Source of the DNA: Paenibacillus macerans | GTDB taxonomy: Bacteria > Bacillota > Bacilli > Paenibacillales > Paenibacillaceae | Direction of reading: 5' to 3' | Length of the DNA: 33,433 bases | Assembly (NCBI RefSeq): GCF_023715465.1 | Contig: NZ_JAMBOE010000033.1 | Span: forward strand, 1-33,433 | In this document: positions 16,513 to 22,954 of the stretch, one piece after another | Layout of the letters: each line of letters opens with the position of its first letter | How positions within the stretch are numbered: the first letter of the stretch is position 1 | Notes under the pieces: model-generated | What the model saw: only the letters and a program-made list of their open reading frames with translations | The model's database searches: none | Told to the model about the DNA's origin: nothing | Position numbers and translations under genes: made by a program

Positions 16513-16785
16513 ATGAACAAAACAGATCTGATCAACAACATTTCCAGCAAAAGCGGTTTGACGAAAAAAGACGTGGAATCCGTATTGAACGGTTTTCTCG
16601 GTGAGATCACGGAAGCTCTTGCTGGTGGAGACAAAGTACAATTGATCGGCTTCGGCACGTTCGAAACCCGCAAACGTTCCGGCCGCACGGGCCGCAACCC
16701 GCAAACGGGCAAAACGATTGAAATTCCGGCATCCAATGTTCCGGCATTCAAAGCGGGCAACAAACTTAAAGAAGCTGTAAAATAA
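16513..16785 (+). CDS. hbs: HU-type histone-like DNA-binding protein
   Basis: A 90-residue nucleoid protein that bends DNA as a dimer. It begins MNKTDLINNISSKSGLTKKDVESVLNGF, carries GFGTFETRKRSGRTGRNPQTGKTIEIPASNVPAFKAGNKLKEAV, and is full length with the beta-arm tip RNPQTG intact. The ATG at 16513 follows GGGAGG by about 8 bases. Its stop codon shares its last base with the start of rqcP (TAATG), suggesting translational coupling. In B. subtilis hbs lies at a different locus, so this placement between yabN and yabO is lineage-specific. Codon usage looks like that of a highly expressed gene. Confidence 0.97.
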   Translation: MNKTDLINNISSKSGLTKKDVESVLNGFLGEITEALAGGDKVQLIGFGTFETRKRSGRTGRNPQTGKTIEIPASNVPAFKAGNKLKEAVK

Positions 16786-17066
16786 TGCGTCTTGATAAAT
16801 TCCTGAAGGTATCACGGTTAATTAAGCGGCGTACGGTTGCAAAAGATGTCTCCGAACAAGGCAGAGTTCTCATCAACGGACGCGAATCCAAACCGAGCAG
16901 CACAGTAAAGGTGGGCGACGAAATTACGGTGCAGTTCGGCCAAAAGCTGGTTACCGTCCGCGTTGAACGCCTGGCCGAAACAACTCGCAAGGATGAAGCT
17001 GCGACCTTGTATACCTTGATTAAGGAAGAGCCGATCGCGAAGGATAACGGTCTGGATTGGACCTGA
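16785..17066 (+). CDS. rqcP: RqcP (YabO), S4-domain ribosome quality-control factor
   Basis: A 93-residue Hsp15-like protein. In B. subtilis RqcP works with RqcH on obstructed 50S subunits during C-terminal alanine tailing of stalled peptides. The S4 motif covers the N-terminus, MRLDKFLKVSRLIKRRTVAKDVSEQGRVLING, followed by KPSSTVKVGDEITVQFGQKLVTVRV, which is very close to B. subtilis YabO. The C-terminal tail (PIAKDNGLDWT) is slightly longer. The ATG at 16785 overlaps the HU stop by one base and has no separate strong ribosome site, so it probably depends on HU translation. A terminator follows. The identification is firm. Confidence 0.94.
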   Translation: MRLDKFLKVSRLIKRRTVAKDVSEQGRVLINGRESKPSSTVKVGDEITVQFGQKLVTVRVERLAETTRKDEAATLYTLIKEEPIAKDNGLDWT

Positions 17067-17085
17067 TTCGCGGTAGGCCATGAGC

Positions 17086-17116
17086 ATGTCCCGTTTTGGC
17101 GGGGCATGTTTTTTTT
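17086..17116 (+). terminator. Intrinsic terminator after rqcP
   Basis: CATGTCCCG pairs with CGGGGCATG (one G-T pair) around a short TTTTGG loop, followed by a long T-run. It ends the HU-rqcP unit; family A copy 2 begins immediately after it. Confidence 0.85.
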
Positions 17117-17120
17117 AACC

Positions 17121-17497
17121 CTATAGAATTTATAAAATTTCGGGCAAGGTAGAGGGCGAAGCGCAGGTAGAGAGGGAAGGAGAAGAGGGGCGTGGGTGCT
17201 AAGGGACACCAGCGCCGTTATTTGAGGAAAAACGGAGGATTGCAGAATGTAAACGGACACAGACGACCTTATTTACCTCAAATCGGCCTGGATGAACTGG
17301 TTTAGAGCGAAATAGGGACATGTGTGTCCGTTAGGCTAGGAAATACCCGGGAAATGGACGGATAAGGTCGCTGGTGTCCGTTAGAGCAGTATCCAAAGTA
17401 TAAGTATAGGAAGAGCCTCCAATCGCTCCAAAGTAGAAGTCAGAGCCACTAATAGAGCTAGAATAAAAAGGACGCCGTCAGGCATTTTTTTATTATG
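17121..17497 (+). repeat. Family A intergenic repeat, copy 2 (full form)
   Basis: This is the fullest copy, together with 25503-25861. It has a 5' AT-rich lead (TATAGAATTTATAAAATTTC) and a purine-rich block. An outer arm (17204-17222, GGACACCAGCG plus GTTAT) is inverted against 17361-17379. An inner arm at 17253-17274 is inverted against 17310-17331, with 18 of 22 positions complementary. A conserved 3' block (about 17410-17450) leads to a weak hairpin and T-run at 17471-17491. It has no shared ORF. The function is unknown. Confidence 0.82.
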
Positions 17498-17504
17498 GGG
17501 TGGG

Positions 17505-17708
17505 GGAAATAACGGTAAAAAAGGTCACTATTCTCGCCAATAAAGGGAGTCCAGCAGAAATAGGGGAATTTTTTGGCGTTATTTTAGCAACATGAGGATA
17601 AAGAGGGTCATTCCCAGGCTTGATCGCCAAATAGGGCCGAAAAGCTCCGCTATTTTGCGCGGGGAGAGGGCAGGTCCCGGAATAACACCCCAAATTACCG
17701 CTATTTCC
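17505..17708 (+). mobile_element. Family B MITE-like repeat, copy 2 (204 bp)
   Basis: The left end GGAAATAACGGTAAAA (17505-17520) is inverted against AAATTACCGCTATTTCC (17692-17708). It has the same length as, and is similar along its length to, 11811-12014. It stands only 7 bases after family A copy 2, so the two make a repeat island downstream of rqcP and downstream of hydF. Short open frames here are not shared between copies. Confidence 0.72.
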
Positions 17709-17840
17709 GTCACCGGAGGCGTATGCCCATTTCCCATCTCTTCTACGCGTGCGCCCATTGTCCATCCCTTGCCTGCGTACCCCCATTGCCATCCCTTCCC
17801 CGCGCACGAACCTAACACCGTCTAAAGTATGGGTTCGCAC

Positions 17841-19094
17841 CTACAAAACCGCCGACTCCTCCCACGCCATCATGGCGGAGGGGAACAGCTCGATCGCCTG
17901 CGGGAACACGCCGTGGATGTAGGCGATCAATACGCCGTAGTTGACGATCGGCACGCCGGCGGCTCGGGCCTCGTCGAGGCGATGCAGCATGTCGCGGCGG
18001 TTCAGCATGCAGGCGCCGCAGTGGACGATCAGCGCATAGCAGGCCAGGTCCGGCGGGTAACTATGGCCGGAGAATTGCTCGATATGCAGCTGTTTCCCCG
18101 TCACCTGGCGCAGCCAACGCGGAATTTTGACGGAGCCGATGTCGTCGGACTGCCGATGGTGGGTGCAGGCTTCCGCGATCAGCACATGATCCCCGTCGCG
18201 CAGATTTTCGACGGCCCGCGCGCCTTTGACCAGTTCGCCCAAATCGCCTTTATGGCGGGCGAACAATATGGAAAACGAGGTCAGCGGCACTTCTTTTGGG
18301 GTATCAGCAGCCACTTTAAGAAAAACCTGCGAGTCGGTGATGACCATCCGCGGGTTGCCCTTCAATCGCTCCAACGTTGCCCGCAGCTCATGCTCCTTGG
18401 TTACGACGGCGATGGCGTCGCTCTCCAAAATATCGCGGATCGTCTGCTGCTGCGGCAAAATCAGCCGGCCTTTAGGGGCGGCCTTGTCGATCGGCACGAC
18501 CAGCACAACGACGTCGCCGGGGGAGAGCAGGTCGCCAACGATCCGGAAACGGTCGTCATCGTTAGGGAGCGCGCCTGTGATCGCTTTCGTAAGCTCGGTC
18601 ACGCCCGTCCCTGCCGTGGCGCTGAACGGTACGCACTCCAGCCCCAATTGTCCCTTCACCCGGGCCCGCGCCCTATCCACCTCATCGATGGTGTCGATTT
18701 TATTCAGCACCCCGATCACCGGAATGTTTTTCTTCTTCAACTCAGCGAGCAGGTCCGGATAAAAACCATCGGCTCCTGTCAGCAGGGCCTCCGCCGCATC
18801 GATCACCAGCAAAGCGAGATCGGTGCGCTCTATCAGTTCCCGCGTTTTTTGCTTGCGCAGTCCGCCGAGCAGGCCCTCGTCATCGAGTCCGGCGGTGTCG
18901 GCCAGCACGACCGGTCCCAGCGGGAGCAGTTCCATCGCTTTATATACCGGATCGGTTGTCGTCCCCCGAACCGGGGATACCACGGAAATATCCTGCCCCG
19001 TCATGGCGTTAACCACACTGGATTTTCCGGCATTCGTCCGTCCCAACACCGTAATATGCGTCCGCTCTCCGCGCGGCGTAGCGTTTAAGCTCAT
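17841..19094 (-). CDS. hydF: [FeFe]-hydrogenase H-cluster maturation GTPase HydF
   Basis: A 417-residue scaffold on which the two-iron subcluster of [FeFe]-hydrogenase is built by HydE and HydG before transfer to HydA. The N-terminal GTPase has GRTNAGKSS (18-26), DTAG (about 65-68) and NKID (about 131). The C-terminal iron-sulfur site has CTH (Cys310, His312) and HCGAC (His358, Cys359, Cys362) about 45 residues later, the HydF signature. The start is ATG at 19094 (complement), which overlaps the aspA stop as TGATG and lies 8 bases after GGAGG; a GTG three bases earlier is also open. All key residues are present, so it is probably functional. No hydE, hydG or hydrogenase gene is in the window. 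Confidence 0.93.
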   Translation of the reverse strand: MSLNATPRGERTHITVLGRTNAGKSSVVNAMTGQDISVVSPVRGTTTDPVYKAMELLPLGPVVLADTAGLDDEGLLGGLRKQKTRELIERTDLALLVIDAAEALLTGADGFYPDLLAELKKKNIPVIGVLNKIDTIDEVDRARARVKGQLGLECVPFSATAGTGVTELTKAITGALPNDDDRFRIVGDLLSPGDVVVLVVPIDKAAPKGRLILPQQQTIRDILESDAIAVVTKEHELRATLERLKGNPRMVITDSQVFLKVAADTPKEVPLTSFSILFARHKGDLGELVKGARAVENLRDGDHVLIAEACTHHRQSDDIGSVKIPRWLRQVTGKQLHIEQFSGHSYPPDLACYALIVHCGACMLNRRDMLHRLDEARAAGVPIVNYGVLIAYIHGVFPQAIELFPSAMMAWEESAVL

Positions 19095-20542
19095 CACAAG
19101 TTCCTCCCTGATTTGCCGGGAATCCCCGGCTTGGTCACTTCAAGCGGGTTCAGAATCCGGGCCGCCTGCTCGGCGGTCAGCAGTCCGCGCTCCAGGGCGG
19201 CCTGCTCCACGGTTTTGCCTTCCCGGCTGGCCTCACCCGCGATTTCGGCGGCAAGCTCGTACCCCAAATGGGGGACGAGGGCTGTCGCCAGCGCGGCGGA
19301 GCGCTGCAAATGCGCGCGGCACGCCGTCTCGTTCACGGCGATCCCGCGCACACAGCGCCGCTCGAACAGCTCCACGGCCCGCTGCAGGGTCTCCAGCGAT
19401 TCCAACAGGGAATCGGCGATCAGCGGGCCAAACGCGTTGAGTTCGAGCTGGCCGCCGGCGGCCGCCAGGGTGATCGCCGCATCGTTCGCGATCACCCGCA
19501 TGGCGGTTAGCCCGGCCATCTCGGCCATGACCGGGTTGACCTTGCCCGGCATGATCGAAGAGCCGGCCTGAACGGCTGGCAGCACGTACTCGCCGATGCC
19601 GCCGGCCGGGCCGGAGGCCAGCAAACGTAAATCGCCGGCGATTTTGAGCAGGGTGACGGCCGCCGCCTTCAGCAGGCCGGACACCTCGACAAAGACGTCC
19701 CAATTTTGCGTCAGGTCCATTGGATATTCGCTTTGGGCGAGACCCAGCCCCGACAAATCCCGCAGCATCTCCGCCACCTGGCAGCTGTATGACCGCGGAG
19801 CCCCAAGCCCCGTCCCGATGGCGGTGCCGCCGAGCGGAATCTCACGCAGCCGCTCTTCCGCCTTGTATAACCGCCACCGGTCGCGCGCGACTGCTTTGGC
19901 ATAGGCGCCGAACCCTTGTCCGGCCATCATCGGCAGGGCGTCCATCAGCTGCGTGCGGCCCAGCTTGAGCGTGTCCGCGAATTCCCGCTCCTTCTCCTGC
20001 AGCGCATCCTGCAAGGAGGCGTAAGCCTCGCTGAGCGGGCGCAGCAGCCGGATCGCAGCGATGCGCAGCGCGGTCGGGTACACGTCGTTGGTCGACTGGC
20101 AGCAGTTGACGTGATTTAGCGGATGAACCAGCCCGTAGTCGCCTTTTTGCCCGTCAAGCCGTTCGATGGCCAGATTGGCCACAACCTCGTTGACGTTCAT
20201 GTTGGTGGAGGTGCCCGCCCCGCCCTGCAGCGCGTCGACCGTAAACTGGTCCTGCAGCGCGCCTGCGGCGATTTCATCGCACGCTCCAACGATCGCTTCC
20301 GCCACCGCCGCCGGAATCAGGCCCAGCTTGCCGTTTACGGCGGCGGCCGCCTTCTTCACCAGCACGAGCGCCGTGATCAGGCGGCGGTTGACCGGCCTCC
20401 CGCTGACCGGAAAATTGTCCATGGCCCGCGCCGTATGAATCCCGTAATAAACGTCCGCGGGAATCGCTTTTTTGCCAAGGGGATCGGATTCCCAGCGGTA
20501 TTTTCCCTCATGTTCGGCCCCTTCTTTGCTATCTTGCTCCAT
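19094..20542 (-). CDS. aspA: Aspartate ammonia-lyase AspA
   Basis: It converts L-aspartate to fumarate and ammonia. The 482-residue protein belongs to the aspartase/fumarase superfamily: YYGIHTARAMDNFPVSGR near the N-terminus, GGAGTSTNMNVNEVVANLA, NHVNCCQSTNDVYPTALRIAAI and the signature GSSIMPGKVNPVMAEM (about 323-338). The ATG at 20542 (complement) lies 8 bases after GGAGG. The longer frame to 20626 adds 28 unconserved residues. It is translationally coupled to hydF. From general knowledge, aspartase genes recur in [FeFe]-hydrogenase maturation operons, so its role here may be ammonia or fumarate supply. A fumarase-like activity cannot be ruled out from sequence alone. Confidence 0.92.
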   Translation of the reverse strand: MEQDSKEGAEHEGKYRWESDPLGKKAIPADVYYGIHTARAMDNFPVSGRPVNRRLITALVLVKKAAAAVNGKLGLIPAAVAEAIVGACDEIAAGALQDQFTVDALQGGAGTSTNMNVNEVVANLAIERLDGQKGDYGLVHPLNHVNCCQSTNDVYPTALRIAAIRLLRPLSEAYASLQDALQEKEREFADTLKLGRTQLMDALPMMAGQGFGAYAKAVARDRWRLYKAEERLREIPLGGTAIGTGLGAPRSYSCQVAEMLRDLSGLGLAQSEYPMDLTQNWDVFVEVSGLLKAAAVTLLKIAGDLRLLASGPAGGIGEYVLPAVQAGSSIMPGKVNPVMAEMAGLTAMRVIANDAAITLAAAGGQLELNAFGPLIADSLLESLETLQRAVELFERRCVRGIAVNETACRAHLQRSAALATALVPHLGYELAAEIAGEASREGKTVEQAALERGLLTAEQAARILNPLEVTKPGIPGKSGRNL

Positions 20543-20725
20543 CAGGATTCGCCTCCAAAAGCCGCTTTTATTGCATCCGTAATTATCGTAAAAAAACAGC
20601 CTGCCAAATCCTGTAAAGAAAGTCACTTAAGCATGTTGAAATCAGGTTGAAGTCTTGTGAAGTTATCCGGTTCTAAAGCCGACAATTCGTCCATAAGCTA
20701 TTGGTAAGAAGGAGGGGTACATGCC

Positions 20726-21007
20726 ATGGTCGAACAAATGAAAGGAAAACACCAGGAGCTGCATTTAATGAATCGCAAGCTGCTGGAGATTTCGGGAGTC
20801 CTCAATGTGGAAAGCTTCGACAATGAGGAGTTTCTGCTGCAGACCGAATTAGGGCATTTGACGATCCGCGGACAAAATTTACATATTAAAAATCTGAACC
20901 TCGAGCAAGGGCTTGTCAGCATTGAAGGCCTGGTCAACACTTTGTCGTATTTGGAACAGGGCTCTCATCCGTCCGGCAAGGGCTTGCTCGGCAAACTGTT
21001 CCGATGA
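20726..21007 (+). CDS. yabP: Sporulation protein YabP
   Basis: A 93-residue protein of the YabP/YqfC family, required for spore formation in B. subtilis and made in the mother cell. HELHLMNRKLLEISGVLNVESFDNEEFLLQTELGHLTIRGQNLHIKNLNLEQGLVSIEGLVNTLSY-like residues span most of the protein (QELHLMNRKLLEISGV visible at 11-26). The ATG at 20726 lies 8 bases after AAGGAGGGG. An out-of-frame ATG at 20721 opens only six codons. It overlaps yabQ by four bases (ATGA). A CATAAGCT at 20692-20699 could be a sigma-E -10, but I see no good -35. It starts the block downstream of the divergent aspA gene. Confidence 0.92.
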   Translation: MVEQMKGKHQELHLMNRKLLEISGVLNVESFDNEEFLLQTELGHLTIRGQNLHIKNLNLEQGLVSIEGLVNTLSYLEQGSHPSGKGLLGKLFR

Positions 21008-21591
21008 ACCTGGAAACGCAGTGGGTGACCCTTCTATGGATGTTCGCCTCCGGGGGAATTATGGGGATCGTCTTTGACAGCTATCGCGTCGTCTCGGGAC
21101 AATTCCGTTTTCCCCGCTGGAGCGTCCATGCCCTTGACCTGGTGTATTGGGCGGCAGCCGCCTTGTTTGTATTCCGTATGTTATACCGCAGCAACCACGG
21201 GGAACTAAGGTTCTATGTTTTTCTCGGGTTGTTTCTAGGTATTTGGATTTATTTTTTGCTCCTTAGTGTTCTAACGGAACGATTTGTGTTAATGTTAATA
21301 TGGATAACTAACCAAATTTACCGATTTATCGTAAGGATTATCCAGCTGTTCATCATTGCTCCGCTCCGCTGGTTGTTTAAAGGAGCCAAGCTTCTGTTCG
21401 GTTTTATCTGGATCGTGCTGCTGTTTCTCGGGCGGATCACGCTGCTGCCGTTATGGAAGATAATTGCCTGGGCCTTCAGGCCTATGTGGAAGCGGCTGCG
21501 GATTCCGGAAGGGCTGAGCAGACTGAGGAGTTGGCTGGATGCCTGGAAGAAACGTATTATGCGTTTGTTACGCTGGTTTATCAAAGAGTGA
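21004..21591 (+). CDS. yabQ: Spore cortex biosynthesis protein YabQ
   Basis: A 195-residue integral membrane protein of the YabQ family, needed for cortex assembly and located in the outer forespore membrane in B. subtilis. Hydrophobic segments lie at about residues 7-25 (VTLLWMFASGGIMGIVF), 42-60, 67-87, 93-120 and 128-148; the tail is basic. FDSYRVVSGQFRFPRW after the first segment is the conserved part. The ATG overlaps the yabP stop as ATGA, so the pair is translationally coupled. divIC follows 21 bases later. The function beyond cortex formation is not known. Confidence 0.9.
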   Translation: MNLETQWVTLLWMFASGGIMGIVFDSYRVVSGQFRFPRWSVHALDLVYWAAAALFVFRMLYRSNHGELRFYVFLGLFLGIWIYFLLLSVLTERFVLMLIWITNQIYRFIVRIIQLFIIAPLRWLFKGAKLLFGFIWIVLLFLGRITLLPLWKIIAWAFRPMWKRLRIPEGLSRLRSWLDAWKKRIMRLLRWFIKE

Positions 21592-21612
21592 TGCTTTAAG
21601 GAGGTGTCCCTG

Positions 21613-21972
21613 ATGCGTACGGTTACGACAAATCCAAAGATGTCAAAAAATCCTCGGAATTCTCAAAAACCCGGAAGCGTCGGGGGACGGCGGCGGCTCC
21701 GGTTGTGGCTAGGTTTTATGATCGTATTCCTCGGCTGGGCAGCGTATACGTATATTTCCCAATCCGAAGAGATCGGCGGAAAGTCGCAGCAGCTTGCCAA
21801 GACGCTGGCTTCCAAGGAGCAAACTGAAGAAAGTTTGAACCAGCTTAAATATGAAGTGAACCGTCTGAAGGACCCCGAATATATCGGTCAAATTGCCATG
21901 AAGAAATACGGGCTGTATAAACCCGGGGAAATTCCGGTTAGGGTATCGGAATCCGAAACCGGAAATAACTGA
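21613..21972 (+). CDS. divIC: Cell division protein DivIC (septum formation initiator family)
   Basis: A 119-residue single-pass membrane protein of the divisome that forms a complex with FtsL and DivIB. A basic cytoplasmic N-terminus (RRRLRLW) is followed by one transmembrane segment (about 29-49) and a short extracellular coiled coil (about 50-88, SQQLAKTLASKEQTEESLNQLKYEVNRL). The family's C-terminal DPEYIGQIAMKKYGLYKPGEI comes next. The ATG at 21613 lies 8 bases after AAGGAGG; the in-frame GTG at 21604 overlaps that site. It is in the same place as in B. subtilis. The identification is firm. Confidence 0.94.
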   Translation: MRTVTTNPKMSKNPRNSQKPGSVGGRRRLRLWLGFMIVFLGWAAYTYISQSEEIGGKSQQLAKTLASKEQTEESLNQLKYEVNRLKDPEYIGQIAMKKYGLYKPGEIPVRVSESETGNN

Positions 21973-21994
21973 TCCCATGCGGGATATACGTCTG

Positions 21995-22023
21995 TTGACC
22001 TTGTTTCAGTCATTCGGTATAAT
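21995..22023 (+). promoter_or_regulatory. Sigma-A promoter of yabR
   Basis: TTGACC at 21995-22000 and TATAAT at 22018-22023 with an exact 17-base spacer, 67 bases before the yabR start. This is one of the best vegetative promoters in the window. Confidence 0.8.
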
Positions 22024-22089
22024 CAAATCACCGCAGTCATGAATTTCGAGGCCTGGCTGTATATTTTTAAGGGAGGATCATTTTATTTT

Positions 22090-22566
22090 ATGGCAATTGA
22101 AGTGGGCACCAAGTTAGAGGGAAAAGTGACAGGCATCACGCATTTCGGAGCATTTGTGGATCTGTCAGGAGGTGTCACGGGTCTCGTTCACATCTCGGAG
22201 ATCGCCGACAATTACGTTAAAGACGTTAACGATCATCTGAAGATTGGCGACACGGTTACCGTCAAGGTAATCAATGTCGATAAGGACGGTAAGATCGGAC
22301 TTTCCATCAAACAGGCTGTTGACAAACCGGTAGAGGCTAGACCGCCTCGCGCACCGAGACCGGATCGGCCAAGCGGAAGAGACGGAGACCGTCCGGGCGG
22401 CGGATTCAATCGGGACCGTGGAGGACGCTCTTTCAAGCCCCCAGCCAACAAATCTTCCTTCGAAGACAAAGTATCTCGATTCCTTAAGGACAGCGAGGAG
22501 CGGATTTCATCGCTCAAGAAGAACACGGAAGGCAAACGCGGCGGACGCGGTGCCAAACGAATGTAA
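22090..22566 (+). CDS. yabR: S1-domain RNA-binding protein YabR
   Basis: A 158-residue RNA-binding protein. The N-terminal S1 fold (residues 1-75) reads VGTKLEGKVTGITHFGAFVDLSGGVTGLVHISEIADNYVKDVNDHLKIGDTVTVKVINVDKDGKIGLSIKQA, nearly the same as B. subtilis YabR. A Pro/Arg/Gly/Asp-rich linker follows (about 80-120), then a conserved tail SFEDKVSRFLKDSEERISSLKKNTEGKRGGRGAKRM. B. subtilis YabR is about 30 residues shorter; the linker makes the difference. The ATG at 22090 follows GGGAGG by about 13 bases; the frame open to 22039 adds residues outside the family. It has its own strong promoter and terminator. The exact function is unknown. Confidence 0.9.
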   Translation: MAIEVGTKLEGKVTGITHFGAFVDLSGGVTGLVHISEIADNYVKDVNDHLKIGDTVTVKVINVDKDGKIGLSIKQAVDKPVEARPPRAPRPDRPSGRDGDRPGGGFNRDRGGRSFKPPANKSSFEDKVSRFLKDSEERISSLKKNTEGKRGGRGAKRM

Positions 22567-22594
22567 CCCTAAAGTGATCAAAAACTTCAGACCC

Positions 22595-22625
22595 ACCGCA
22601 GGTGATCAGCGCCTGCGGTTTTTTG
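22595..22625 (+). terminator. Intrinsic terminator after yabR
   Basis: ACCGCAGG (22595-22602) pairs with CCTGCGGT (22612-22619), followed by six or more T. Confidence 0.85.
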
Positions 22626-22848
22626 TGCGCTTTTTTGCGGCTATCCCCGGCGAATCCGTAGCTTTTGCTGGAGCAAAGGAGGTTTTGTCGGCTGTCCGCT
22701 TTTGCCGACAGGTTCTTACGCAATTTTACGAGGATTATGCTCCCTTGGCGGCGTCCGCATTGCAAAGTCCATGCGAACATAGGGACGCTTCGGGGCAACC
22801 ATCGCCATGGCGGGCCTGCATTCGCGCCGTTTCGTAAACCCCTCTCAA
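22626..22848. other. Gene-free gap between yabR and spoIIE (no tRNA genes)
   Basis: In B. subtilis two tRNA genes lie here; I find no cloverleaf or CCA end. TGTCGGC at 22686-22692 and GCCGACA at 22704-22710 form an inverted pair with an 11-base loop. This could be a weak hairpin or distant Spo0A-like half sites. Nothing else is supported. Confidence 0.6.
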
Positions 22849-22916
22849 TTTGTCGGAAATTTCTTTGGACGCTCCTCCGGTATCTGACAAACTTTCCGCT
22901 TCCGCGCTCCTATAAT
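22849..22916 (+). promoter_or_regulatory. Spo0A-type sigma-A promoter of spoIIE
   Basis: CTGACA at 22884-22889 and TATAAT at 22911-22916 are separated by 21 bases. Such a long spacer is a known trait of Spo0A-activated spoIIE and spoIIG promoters in B. subtilis. A 0A-box-like TTTGTCGGAAA lies at 22849-22859. Its inverted relative (TTTGTCAGA on the minus strand) spans 22883-22891 across the -35. Confidence 0.68.
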
Positions 22917-22954
22917 GGGACATACCTTACAAATTTGGAAAAGGCGGTGCCAGG

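Noticed and set aside
17829..19088. 419-codon plus-strand open frame opposite hydF
   Set aside because: HydF on the minus strand has every family motif and a coupled start; the opposite frame is compositional.
20671..20699. Sigma-E promoter for yabP (CATAAGCT)
   Set aside because: The -10 is plausible but the -35 region does not fit, so it was not listed as a feature.
20721..20741. Six-codon upstream ORF overlapping the yabP start
   Set aside because: Its ATG is only about 3 bases from the ribosome site that serves yabP; probably chance.
22626..22954. tRNA genes expected between yabR and spoIIE
   Set aside because: No cloverleaf, TTCGA loop or CCA end could be found on either strand.
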